A stretch of DNA of 64,000 bases from Schistocerca nitens (lineage: Eukaryota; Arthropoda; Insecta; Orthoptera; Acrididae): the NCBI RefSeq assembly GCF_023898315.1, contig NC_064619.1, positions 345,350,650 to 345,414,649 on the forward strand, read 5' to 3'. Under the pieces are notes generated by a model. The model made no database searches, was not told the DNA's origin, and was given only the letters and a program-made list of their open reading frames with translations. Shown in pieces: positions 44,674-54,160 of the stretch. Made by a program: the position numbers and the translations under genes. Positions within the stretch are counted from its first letter, which is position 1. Each line of letters starts with the position of its first letter.

Positions 44674-44871
44674 AAATGGTTCAAACGGCTCTGAGCACTA
44701 TGGGACTCAACTGCTGTGGTCATTAGTCCCCTAGAACTTAGAACTACTTAAACCTAACTAACCTAAGGACATCACACACATCCATGCCCGAGGCAGGATT
44801 CGAACCTGCGATCGTAGCAGTCGCACGGTTCCGGACTGCGCGCCTAGAACCGCGAGACCACCGCGGCCGGC
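44674..44871 (-). mobile_element. SINE group A, full length with target-site duplication
   Basis: The 13 bp duplication GGTTAACATTATC (44661-44673, 44872-44884) is perfect. Confidence 0.95.
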
Positions 44872-44884
44872 GGTTAACATTATC

Positions 44885-45400
44885 CAAGATACATAGCTAA
44901 AATAAAACACACACACACAAGCATGTACTACTAAGTGCTGGGTGGTCAGAATAGGAGACTCTGAAATTATTTCGTGAATGTTAAGATAAGTAACTCAGCT
45001 TGCATGGACTGCCTCACTTAAGGTACGTCAAATATTTCTCGGACCAAGATTATTTTGACCACCGTGTATTACCATGTATTAAATTATGCTGCGGACTAGA
45101 ATGAGTTGTGGAGCGGACTAATGTTTCTTAGTGAGAAGTTAGCACGTTATTGCTCCACACAAATAAAATCTGAGCACTAACGACTAATTGACACAACTAA
45201 TCTAAAATTGAAGTTACCTGCCAAACCCGAACCTTGTCGCGTTAAAGCGAGACTCATAATATAATAATTGAACACATACGGCAGACTTAACTTCAATGAC
45301 AATTACTATAAAGGTAAACAGAACTAAAATCAGTACATCTCAAATAGAAAATTTCGTAATTTGAATCAAAGAAGGATGTAAAATTAAATAATGAAGAAAA
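44885..45400. other. AT-rich, short (AC)n run at about 44909
   Basis: No ORF or repeat end recognised. Confidence 0.4.
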
Positions 45401-45404
45401 TCTC

Positions 45405-46105
45405 CGTCCATCTCGGAAGGCGCAACGGCACCGACCGACCGCCGTTTCACCCAGTAGCCGCTAGGCGTCACTGGATGCGAATATGAAGGGGCGTGTAGTC
45501 GGCACACAGCTCTTCCGGCCGTTGTAAGGTTTCTACATCTACGTCTACATCTACGTGATTACTCTGCAATTCAGAATAAAGTGCCTGGCAGATGGTTCAA
45601 TTAACCACCTTCAATCTGTCTCTCTACCGTTCCACTCTTGAACGGCGCGCGGGAGAAATGAGCACTGAAACTTTTCTGAGCGAACTCTGATTTCTCTTAT
45701 TTTATCGTGATGATCATTTTTCCCTATGTAGTTGGGTGCGAGCAGAATGTTTTCGTAAACACAGGAGAAAATTGGTGATTGAAATTTCAAGAGAAGATCT
45801 CGTCGCAATGAAAAACGCCTTTGTTTTAATGATTGCGACTCCAATTCACGTATCATGTCTGTGGCACAATCTCCCTTACTTCGCAATAATACAAAACGAG
45901 CTACCCTTCTTTGAACTTTTCGTGGCCGGAGCCGCTACTTCTCGATCAATTAGCTCCTCAATTGGACTCACAAGAGCTGAGTGGACCGCGCTTGCCAACA
46001 TTGCTCGGCAGACCCCGACAGTACCCATTCGAGTTCTAGCCAAAACCGACAGCGCTTAATTTCGGTGATCTGACGGGAAACGATGTTAACAATGAGGCAA
46101 GGCAC
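45405..46105 (-). mobile_element. 5S-rRNA-derived SINE split by a retrotransposon tail
   Basis: The 46021-46095 segment (CCGACAGCGCTTAATTTCGG, TGATCTGACGGGAA) matches the reverse complement of the internal region of eukaryotic 5S rRNA (GATCACCGAAGTTAA box), so the head derives from 5S rRNA. The body (GGAGCCGCTACTTCTCGATC, CACAAGAGCTGAGTGGACC; then GGCGTCACTGGATGCGAATA at 45464) is interrupted at 45531-45924. This is a SINE3-type layout. Confidence 0.7.
45531..45924 (-). mobile_element. 5'-truncated CR1/Jockey-like tail inside the 5S-derived SINE
   Basis: (CTACAT/CTACGT)n tail at 45533-45556. The ORF 45611-45886 encodes the protein C-terminus: FSLRRDLLLKFQSP, NYIGKNDHHDKIREIRVRS, CSFLPRAVQEWNGRE. 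It is the sister of the copy at 30.0 kb. Confidence 0.8.
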
Positions 46106-47383
46106 CTTGCTAATAATGAAGAAAATGCAGCTCCAAAATCTACAAAACTTTTTTCACATAAGAATTCATTTTGACGCCAACTTATTTGCTTTCTTTATTA
46201 TCATCCCTATTTACGAATAAAGTACACATTGTAGTTTGCGTTCCGTCGACGCCATGGTCATCAGGGAAGAAACAAAACATCGGATGTGACGATGATAGAG
46301 AAGGCAATCGATGCCGCATTGTCGCCTCGGCTCTAAATTATAGTATTGCAGAGTTTTGCTTCGATTGTAAATATCTCGTAACACTGCAACGTTGCTGAAT
46401 TTGAAGTTGCTTGTAATTGCGTTCATCAGAAAATATCTAGTTCACGGCAGTCTCAGATACAATGAAATACTTAGGCTGCAGCCATCGATAATCGAAGGAG
46501 GAAATCCTGGTAAACAAAAGCAGCCGGAATGCTAAACCTCTTTTGTGTTACTTAGTGTAAACACAGTATCATTCCTGTGGGCCATTTCCAAGTAACTTCG
46601 TTAAAATGTGCAAAAAAACATGAATCATGTTTAGTGGTATCAACGTCTCAGGAACCACAGTATGGCATCGCACCATCTAGAAGCAATAGATTTGACTGAG
46701 TTACTTTCGCTTCAAAACACAGCTGCTCTTACCAGCCGAAGTGGTTCCCTCTACCAGGATTTGCTGCATAAATCAAACTAGAGTTCCTCGGAGATCAAGC
46801 TGTACCCTACTAAAACGTCATTTTTTATCGTTTCAAAAATGACATATGTGAGATTCGTAAGTGAAATGAAACGTATCCAGTTCTGATGTAATGTGTGAAC
46901 ACACATAACAATTAATGTAACTTAAACCTTTACTGACGCTATGATCTGAGCCATTATGTTTTCCATTCACCCCCTTTTACCATTAGTGTTTTTAAAGATT
47001 TAGTCTCATATCCTTGTGTTGATTTGTTTGGGTGTACTGACAGTGCAATGGGTCGTCAATACTGTATGTAAGAGAGTATGTTACACTTGGGATGCCAAAG
47101 AAATGGGACAGTACTGCCATTTGTTAAAATTACTTAAGAAATATGTATGTAGCTGCCCTTCGATTTTTGCCGCGACTATAGTTGTACTGAGCGATATACC
47201 AGAATGCTACTTCACGACTTGCTTCTCTGGTTGTTACTATTACTTCATTTTTTAAGAATACGGTTATTAGAGAAAAATTGGAGAACAGCGTTTTGGTCGC
47301 TTGCAGATCCCACGCTTGTAGGCTGCAGGTTTAGTAGGTGAAATTGTTTTCATTTTTAGTGCTTAGGGCTAACGCTGTTGATA
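46106..47383. other. No recognisable feature
   Basis: ORFs such as 46171-46398 and 47016-47255 lack any domain. Confidence 0.4.
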
Positions 47384-47816
47384 CCGGGTGGTTATAATTA
47401 AAATACACCTACTCAAGGAGGTCTAGTGTGGGCTGTAATTTTCGTATGACAGCTAAACTTGGTAGAAATTGTAATGCGTTAATGCGGAACCGATATAGGC
47501 CGGAAAATTACTTCCAGTTTTGGCCACCATGTGTAAATCTGGGGCTGTGAATGCAAGAAAGAAGTATAGAAATGTTTTAATATGTAATAGCTCAGAGACG
47601 GGACGTGGTCGGAAAAGGTCAAACAAACGAAAGGCATAACATTGATTTTGTTATTAACCACGGCTTACTCAATTTATTGAATATGAGCACCGGAGATGTA
47701 TAAGAGATGGTGTACAGCGCCAGATTTGCACCTGGTGGTCAAACTTGGGTTCGATGCCATACGATAATTATAGCCCTACTGGACCTTCGTGAGTAGCTAC
47801 AATTTTTTATAACCAC
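47384..47816. mobile_element. MITE derived from the mariner family at 26-27 kb
   Basis: The left end CCGGGTGGTTATAATTAAAA is preceded by TA (47382-47383). The right end contains the inverted counterpart GTAGCTACAATTTTTTATAA and stops near 47813. The arms match with mismatches over about 75 bp or more, including CACCTACTCAAGGAGGTC / GACCTTCGTGAGTAG and GCTGTAATTTTCGTATG / CATACGATAATTATAGC. The left half also matches the 3' region of the element ending at 27026. No transposase remains. Confidence 0.75.
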
Positions 47817-48530
47817 AGATGTGTTCCAATCAGTTCTCTATCATATAACAGCTGTTGTGTACTGCTCATGTAGGATGGTGGCACCGCATGATGTAGCTTG
47901 TACGCTCGAGCGCCTCCACTGTATGTAAATGTCCTGTTTGACATCCATTTTCATGTTACTTGTGTCCTTATGTGTGAAGTATTTTGCTCCAGAAATGTTA
48001 TGACTACTAACTGAGCAACGGCGAGTCGCGCAGGGAAAGCTGCAGAACTGCAGAACACAACCCCGCGTTAAACGGACGGTCGAACTAATGGCGACTGAGT
48101 TTCAGCAAACCGTCACTAGTGGATTCCTGAAGAGTATAAAAATAGGTGACCTCTGATACACCTCGCATGCAATATTGTTGAGCGTTTATCTGGGGTTAAC
48201 TTCTTACTATTTATATTGAGCACTAGAGATGCAAGTGGAGCGAAGGCAGAAACATGTTGTATTTTCAGGAAATCGTCACGAACATAAACTACGTCTTTCC
48301 TGGAGCGATTCAGTGAGAGCAGCTTGTGACATGATAAACTTAATCCAGATTTCGTTACAGTGTCCACCACGTACTACTGTATTCTCGAGGAAAATGACAG
48401 TCACATTAATGGTACTGCCATGCATTTGGATTTCCATTAGCTGCATTCTGTATGCTGTTGCTGAAATAAGCAGCGGGAGTGTCGCCTCGTACCTGGAGAG
48501 AAATCCTAAGTTATAGAGGCATAGTCAAAG
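47817..48530. other. No recognisable feature
   Basis: ORFs 48116-48370 and 48229-48516 overlap on opposite strands and have no domain. Confidence 0.35.
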
Positions 48531-48539
48531 CGGAATTAT

Positions 48540-48860
48540 AAACGGCTGCAGCTCATTAGCAGCGTGTTTCTGCAGCCAGAGCTGAATGCGGATGGCTGCA
48601 GTGCTGAACTCGCCTGCCAGCCACCGCCCGGTAGCGCCTGGACCGGACGCGTCCCGGTTTGGCAGCGGACGCGGCCATCCTCCTGTCGCCGCAACCTGTT
48701 CTCGCCTCTCGCTCTTGGATGCTGCTCGGCGTTATTAGCCAAGCCAAAGGCTCGCCGTCGCATATGCGAGGCAGCGCCCATTAATGAAGCAGCTCCCTCG
48801 TATCCAGCGGAAGAGCCTGACAGGTCCCGCTTCGAAAGCGCAAGGCATCGTAAAGGGGCA
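48540..48860. promoter_or_regulatory. GC-rich island with TAAT cores
   Basis: GCAGCTCATTAGCAGCG (about 48548), GGCGTTATTAGCCAAG (about 48729) and CGCCCATTAATGAAGCAGC (about 48776) lie in CpG-rich sequence. ORFs on both strands (48564-48950 plus, 48536-48895 minus) reflect the high GC rather than coding. Possible cis-regulatory element, by inference. Confidence 0.3.
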
Positions 48861-49345
48861 AACACTACCTCGCACGCAAGATCTTTATTTTTCATTTCTC
48901 ACAACGAGAATGTATTGCCATACATGTTACGTGGCCGAGAGAATTACTAATCAGTAATAATTTATGTGGCCTTATTTCTATCGTTAGTTCACAGAACTGT
49001 TGCAAAATTCGAGCTGAAGGCTGTATTTCTGAAGAAAATCAGCTAATCATACAAGTGAAGTCCAAACAGATCAAGTCGACTGACATGTCAAGAGATCGAC
49101 GCTTTATACAATGTCGGGAAAAAATGCACAACCTGAAGGACAAGGTCATTCCGTTGACTAGTGAGATCCTAATTTGACAAATAAATACCACCAGATCAAG
49201 ATGGTTTTTATTAAAAATGATATTCCTCCAGCAGTACTTAAGCTTCTATATTTACTTCACTACTAGTTTCTACATTGCTTCAACGCCATCTTCATGCCCT
49301 TACACTTTGATGAAATCAGTTGTGTGTGGCTCAGTCTAGAAGTCC
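48861..49345. other. No recognisable feature
   Basis: Mixed to AT-rich. Confidence 0.4.
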
Positions 49346-49348
49346 GAG

Positions 49349-49800
49349 GTGAGACCAACACGTGCTCCACATGTATGGCGGGCAGTCGAGTTACTCACAG
49401 AAAGTCAACGGAGACCTAGCAGTGAGCAAAAACATTGTAATTCATTGAGCGAGGCGTCTGTCATTATCGCAACAAGGTCGCGCAAACCTGTACGGCCGCC
49501 TGCACACAGCTGTTACTTATATAATGTTGGAATATGCGAACACATTCATTCGAGGTGATCCAAGGATCACAATCAAACACCTCGCTGCTCAGTTGGACAT
49601 CTCTGTTGGTAGTGCTGACACGCTCGTCCATCTGTTGGGGTACTCAAAGATTTGTGCCTGCTGGGCTCCTCGCCACCTGACAGAAGACCATAGAGAGCAA
49701 CGAAGGACCACCCATGCGGAATTTGACCCAGTGAACGATGGATTTCATGGGAAGGAGGCCGTCACATTGAACGGAGATTATGTTCGAAACTAGAGCTTTG
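49349..49800 (+). mobile_element. Mariner-family element with a large internal deletion
   Basis: Transposase N-terminal region followed at once by the C-terminal end; the catalytic region is gone. TIRs were not located with confidence. Confidence 0.65.
49524..49793 (+). CDS. Mariner HTH mini-protein ORF, catalytic domain deleted
   Basis: 89 codons, open from Met at 49524 to the stop at 49791-49793. Residues about 9-50 (IRGDPRITIKHLAAQLDISV, GSADTLVHLLGYSK) are the second helix-turn-helix of mariner transposases. They are followed by CACWAPRHLTEDHREQRRT, the conserved linker. The frame then jumps to FHGKEAVTLNGDYVRN, the C-terminal end of the same proteins. All three catalytic residues are absent and no stop interrupts it. 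If expressed it could bind mariner ends without cutting, but expression is unknown. It may simply be a neutral deletion derivative. Upstream sequence from 49349 looks like the preceding N-terminal region in other frames. Confidence 0.55.
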   Translation: MLEYANTFIRGDPRITIKHLAAQLDISVGSADTLVHLLGYSKICACWAPRHLTEDHREQRRTTHAEFDPVNDGFHGKEAVTLNGDYVRN

Positions 49801-50162
49801 TACCCAAAACATTGGGGAATAGTATGATTTAAAAGTGTTGAATTACTTACTGAACTCTCCTCGTTTGTTAAACGTGATGTTTGATATAACAAAACAGAAA
49901 AAATTTAACGTTAACTTAAAAATGAATGTATGAAGAGAAACTTTGAATGTCTCATACTATGACCCTCAGTAGAGCTTAGGATTGTAATAAAAACTGAACA
50001 TTAAATAAACTACTGGAAATTCTCAATTCAAAAACCGAAATAAATCGTCGAGTGTGATATTACAAACAGAACTGTAGAAGAGATGAAAATATAACAGTAT
50101 CAAAATTCTAACGAAGAAGCCCCATTAATCGTATCATGAAACAGTCTCTATTTCTCCATTGT
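49801..50162. other. AT-rich, no recognisable feature
   Basis: No ORF or repeat end seen. Confidence 0.4.
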
Positions 50163-50173
50163 CAACATCGACC

Positions 50174-50374
50174 GCCGGCCGTGGTGGCCGAGCGGTTCTA
50201 GGCGCTTCAGTCTGGAACCGCGCGACTGCTACGGTCGCAGGTTCCAATCCTGCCTCGGGCATGGATGTGTGTGATGTCCTTAGGTTAGTTAGGTTTAAGT
50301 AGTTCTAATATAGGGGACTGATGACCTCAAATGTTAAGTCCCAGAGTGCTCAGAGCCATTTGAACCATTTGAAC
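50174..50374 (+). mobile_element. SINE group A, full length with target-site duplication
   Basis: The 11 bp duplication CAACATCGACC (50163-50173, 50375-50385) is perfect. The B box reads GGTTCCAATCC, one change from consensus. Confidence 0.95.
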
Positions 50375-50385
50375 CAACATCGACC

Positions 50386-51120
50386 TGTTCGAAAGCTGAA
50401 CAGCAGTCGAGTCCTGCTTTGCTTTTCCCTAGTACAAAAATTTCGTAGATACTGTTGACGCTGTTCTTAAATGTTATTGAGCCGTTTTAATCGAATTTTG
50501 ATCGAACGTTAATCGTAGCATTTAACCAACCGCTGAAATAACACTTCAAAATTCTTTTATGTCCAAACAGCTCACAGATTCGTCACAATATTGTAAGACC
50601 AACGTTCTTCTAGGACGACAGTGTTGTACATTGCAGTACTAAGAGGACTGGGTGCGGCCTGACGTCAGTGTCTCCAAGTAAAGGTCGGTGTATGCCAGCG
50701 GTCAAAGATCAGACGGGGCACCGGAGGTCGGAGTTTTGTTTTCGCATAGGTTCACGTGGACCACCGGCTGTCACGTTAGTGAAGAGATCGACCTGACAGT
50801 TGCTGAAGTGACTTGCGAAACGCTGTTTCGCAGACACCGTTAGCCACATTCTCGAAAGAACGTATGTGACCTTATGAAAAAGTAATATTGCGTCATGTTT
50901 GCATAGGACAAACATTTACATATCGTTGCTCTCAGTAGTATTGTTCTGTCATGGTTATTTCTCATAAATTTTCTCCTTAGCGGCAGCTTTAACGAAAATT
51001 AAGAATGGATTTTTAAATTTAAAAAAAGTGGTATTAACACCATAATCTTTACGAAGAAACCATACTCTAGCGTCAAATGAAACATGCTTAACACAAACAA
51101 TACTAACTCAACTTCACCTA
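50386..51120. other. No recognisable feature
   Basis: The minus-strand ORF 50709-50915 has no domain. Confidence 0.4.
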
Positions 51121-51129
51121 ATGTATTGT

Positions 51130-51405
51130 GATGATGATGATGATGATGATGATGATGAGGTCCCATACTCCTTGACAGAGCGTGGGGGACGATGCGAAGA
51201 CCCGCACCGCCGTACTAGGCAAGGTCCTAGCGGAGGTACTTTGCTATTGCCTTCCTCCGACCGTAATGGGGATGAATGATGATGATGGGGACGACACAAT
51301 AACACCCAGTCAGGTGAAAATCCCTGACCCCGCCGGGAATCGAACCCGGGACCCCGTGCTCGGGAAGCGAGAACGTTACCGCGTGACCACGAGCTGCGGT
51401 CAGCT
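51130..51405 (-). mobile_element. SINE group D with an (ATC)n tail
   Basis: The plus strand starts with (GAT)n and ends with the complement of the group D head: GGAATCGAACCCGGG (B box), CGGGAAGCGAGAACG, CCGCGTGACCACGAGCTGC. The body (CTAGGCAAGGTCCTAGCGG, CCTTCCTCCGACCGTAATGG) is unrelated to group A tails. TGTATTGT (51122-51129, 51406-51413) is an 8 bp duplication. Confidence 0.92.
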
Positions 51406-51413
51406 TGTATTGT

Positions 51414-51946
51414 AAGTTCCCGCAATTGTTCCATCTGTATTGGAAGTAGCAGTCCACTATGAAATAGTGTAATACTATTTTGGCAATGAACATGTGGAGC
51501 GTACTATCATTCTACGTTCATATCCATACGGAAAGGATTAGGTGATCTGTTTCATAAAGTTCCACACCAGCCAACAGAAATGAGGAGGATAGGCGAGACA
51601 CTGCGAGCGTTTTCGATGATCTTCACCAAACTACATGGAATCCACTCTAAAGCAATTTCTGTAAGAGGCTTTAGTTGACTATGCTTTTGTATCGGTAAAC
51701 AACCTCAAAGGTAGTAGGGTAAGATCTGTTAAAGATCACGTAGAATCGATAGGACTCTAAACTGAAACAATTCACTGAGAGATATCAGGCCCGTAATCTA
51801 ATAGCTTCCGAGAAAAATAAAAATTTATGCTTCCTATCCGTTGCAAACATACTTGCGAATGAAACCGCTTTTAACTGGAACTGTCATCAGTTAACTCATT
51901 TTTATGAATATTCTGACTCCAAAACGTGTTTATATACGCCAAGATG
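51414..51946. other. No recognisable feature
   Basis: Nothing beyond short ORFs. Confidence 0.4.
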
Positions 51947-51960
51947 GAAACTGTAAAAAA

Positions 51961-52196
51961 TGGGGGTTGGGTTGTTTGGGGAAGGAGACCAGACAGCGAG
52001 GTCATCAGTCTCATCGGCTTAGGGAATGACGGGGAAGGAAGTCGGCCGTGCCCTTTGAAAGGAACCATCCCGGCATTAGCCTGAAGCGATTTAGGGATAT
52101 CACGGAAAACCTAAATCAGGATGGCCGAACGCGGGATTGAACCGTCGTCCTCCCGAATGAGAGTCCAGTGTCTAACCACTGCGCCACGTCGCTCGG
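51961..52196 (-). mobile_element. SINE group G, full length with target-site duplication
   Basis: Best-preserved group G copy. It has GGAAGTCGGCCGTGCCCTTT, ACGGAAAACCTAAATCAGG and the head complement CCACTGCGCCACGTCGCTCGG. CTGTAAAAAA at 51951-51960 and 52197-52206 is a 10 bp duplication. Confidence 0.93.
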
Positions 52197-52206
52197 CTGT
52201 AAAAAA

Positions 52207-52402
52207 CGGTTCAAACGGCTCTGAGCACTATGGGACTTAACTTCTGAGGTCATCAGTCGCCTAGAACGTAGAACTACTTAAACCTAACTAACCTAAGGAC
52301 ATCACACGCACCCATGCCCGAGGCAGGATTCGAACCTGCGACCGTAGCGGTCTCGCGGTTACAGACTGTAGTGCCTAGAACCGCACTGCCACTCCGGCCG
52401 GC
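52207..52402 (-). mobile_element. SINE group A adjoining the group G copy
   Basis: Full-length minus-strand copy. GAAACTGTAAAA recurs at 51948-51959 and 52403-52414, so its left duplication lies on the far side of the group G SINE. Confidence 0.94.
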
Positions 52403-52414
52403 GAAACTGTAAAA

Positions 52415-53385
52415 CCAAGTAACATTATAGCAAAACACGAACAAAGTCGTGAATGCTGTGAATAGAAACCAGTTGTGCTTTTACAAAATAGCAACCAATA
52501 TCTAAACCCACATTTCCTGTCCAGATGTATTACACGTTATTTTGCAGATAAAGGCACTAGAAAGAAAAAACAATAGCATGTAATGAACATTATATACAGA
52601 CACACCAATGCGAAGAGTGGTGTGAGATCAGTCATAACTCAAACCACATAATTATGTTTTCATCGATATGCTCCAATAAAGTGCTTGCTGGTGATCGAAC
52701 TGTCTCTGCTGGAGAACATCACTGTCCGAGTGTGAGGTACATGTTACCAGTAATAAATCGTCGAGTTGACCATTATTTTAACCGGTAACAACTCCGAAAT
52801 TCTTCCGCAAATATGCTCTTTATTTTCTGCCTTGGGTATTTTTCTTTTTTTTTTTTTAAGTAAATTTCTTCTGTAACAGCAGTGATAATCTGCTGCACCC
52901 ATCTGATCAACCGCTCTGTTAAAACAGTATGATAGCTTGTAATTTAGATGATCATCATCATCATGTTCTTCTTTTTCTTGTTCTTCTTTCATACTATGCA
53001 CGGAACCGCGTGTCGGGGAATTGGGTACAAAGTTTCCACCAGAATTTAGCAAGTAGTCTCTTTTCACATATTTTAATGGAGAATACTCATTCTACTCATT
53101 GCCTTACTTTATTGCCTCAAAATATTTCAGTAAATGAATAAACTGTGCTAAAGAGAAGATTCCAGGCTTTTGCTATAAGGTAAGTGTGTCAGAGAGCGTT
53201 TCAACTTTACAGCGCCTCATGCAGAAAGTCAGCGTGAGATTGTATTCTAAGCTACGAAATGAACATTTCACCACTGCTTAAGGGAATGTACATATATTAT
53301 CGATTTATGCAAACATTATCCACCGTACAGTAATCTACTGTATTAATGATGTAACGGGAGAAAATAAAATAATGCTACGAATATA
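52415..53385. other. No recognisable feature, T-run at about 52846
   Basis: Overlapping ORFs (52744-53067, 52929-53141) look incidental. Confidence 0.4.
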
Positions 53386-54071
53386 CACTAAAGAACAAAA
53401 GAAACTGGTACACCTGCCCAATATCGTGTGCCTCCCCCCCCCCCCCCCCCCACCCCCCCACCCACCCCGCACGAGCGCTCAGAAGTGCCGCAACACGACG
53501 TGGTATGTACTCGACTGATGTTTGCAGTAGTGCTGGAGGAAATTGACACCATGAATCCTGCAGGGCTGTCCATAAATCCGCAAAAGTACGAGGGGCTGGA
53601 GATCTCTTCTAAACAGCACGTTGCAAAGCATCCCACATATGCTCAATAATGTTCCTGTCTGAGGTGAGGTGTTTGGTGGCCAGCGGAAGCGTTGAAACTC
53701 AGAAGACTGTTCCTGGAGCCATTCTGTAGCAATTATGGACGTATGGAGTGTTACATTGTCCTGCTGGAATTGGACTACGTTCGTCGGAATGCACAACGGA
53801 CATGAATGTAGGTCATCAGACAGGACGCTTACGAATGTGTCACCTGTCAGAGTCGTATCTAGACGTATCAGGGCTCCCACATCACTCCGACTGCACACGC
53901 CCCACACTATTACAGAGCCTCCACCAGCTTGAACAGTCCCCTACTGACATGCAGGATCCATGGATTCATGAGGATGTGTCCCTATCCATACATATCCATC
54001 CGCTCGATAAATTAGAAATGAGACTCGTCCGACCAGACAACATGCTTCCAGTAATCAACAGTCCAGTGTCT
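53386..54071 (-). mobile_element. Truncated Tc1, same family as the copy at 40-41 kb
   Basis: The end CACTAAAGAACAAAAGAAAC and the following sequence parallel 40156 onward. The copy stops at about 54071 in the middle of the transposase gene. A long C-run (about 53427-53460) interrupts the region next to the 3' end. Confidence 0.88.
53479..53907 (-). pseudogene. Tc1 transposase C-terminal fragment
   Basis: The open frame reads MWGVCSRSDVGALIRLDTTL, TGDTFVSVLSDDLHS and VVQFQQDNVTLHTSIIATEW. The second catalytic Asp is present in QQDN, though the usual ATPH is VTLH. WLQEQSSEFQRFRWPPNTSP follows, after which the frame shifts and the catalytic Glu region is lost. The N-terminal HTH and first Asp lie beyond the truncation. 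Confidence 0.85.
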
Positions 54072-54074
54072 GAT

Positions 54075-54160
54075 AATTAGAAAACAGTCTTTATCACAAA
54101 TTTCTCTTAATCGGAGTGACCGATTTCATTCCTTAAGGATCATCTTCAGACTCTGGAATA
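54075..54160 (-). repeat. Hammerhead-like repeat end
   Basis: On the minus strand: CTGAAGA (54143-54149), ATCCTTAAGGA, then GAAA (54124-54127) and TCGGTCACTCCGATT, a helix-III-like hairpin (ATCGG/CCGAT). The core boxes fit a hammerhead, but helix II is separated from them by unpaired bases. Confidence 0.35.

Noticed and set aside
48536..48950. Overlapping 119- and 128-codon ORFs on both strands
   Set aside because: They sit in a GC-rich island where stops are rare; both strands open equally, so coding is not supported.
52945..52990. CATCAT/TTCTTC low-complexity stretch
   Set aside because: Simple sequence, too short to call as an array; no CRISPR-like repeat-spacer pattern.
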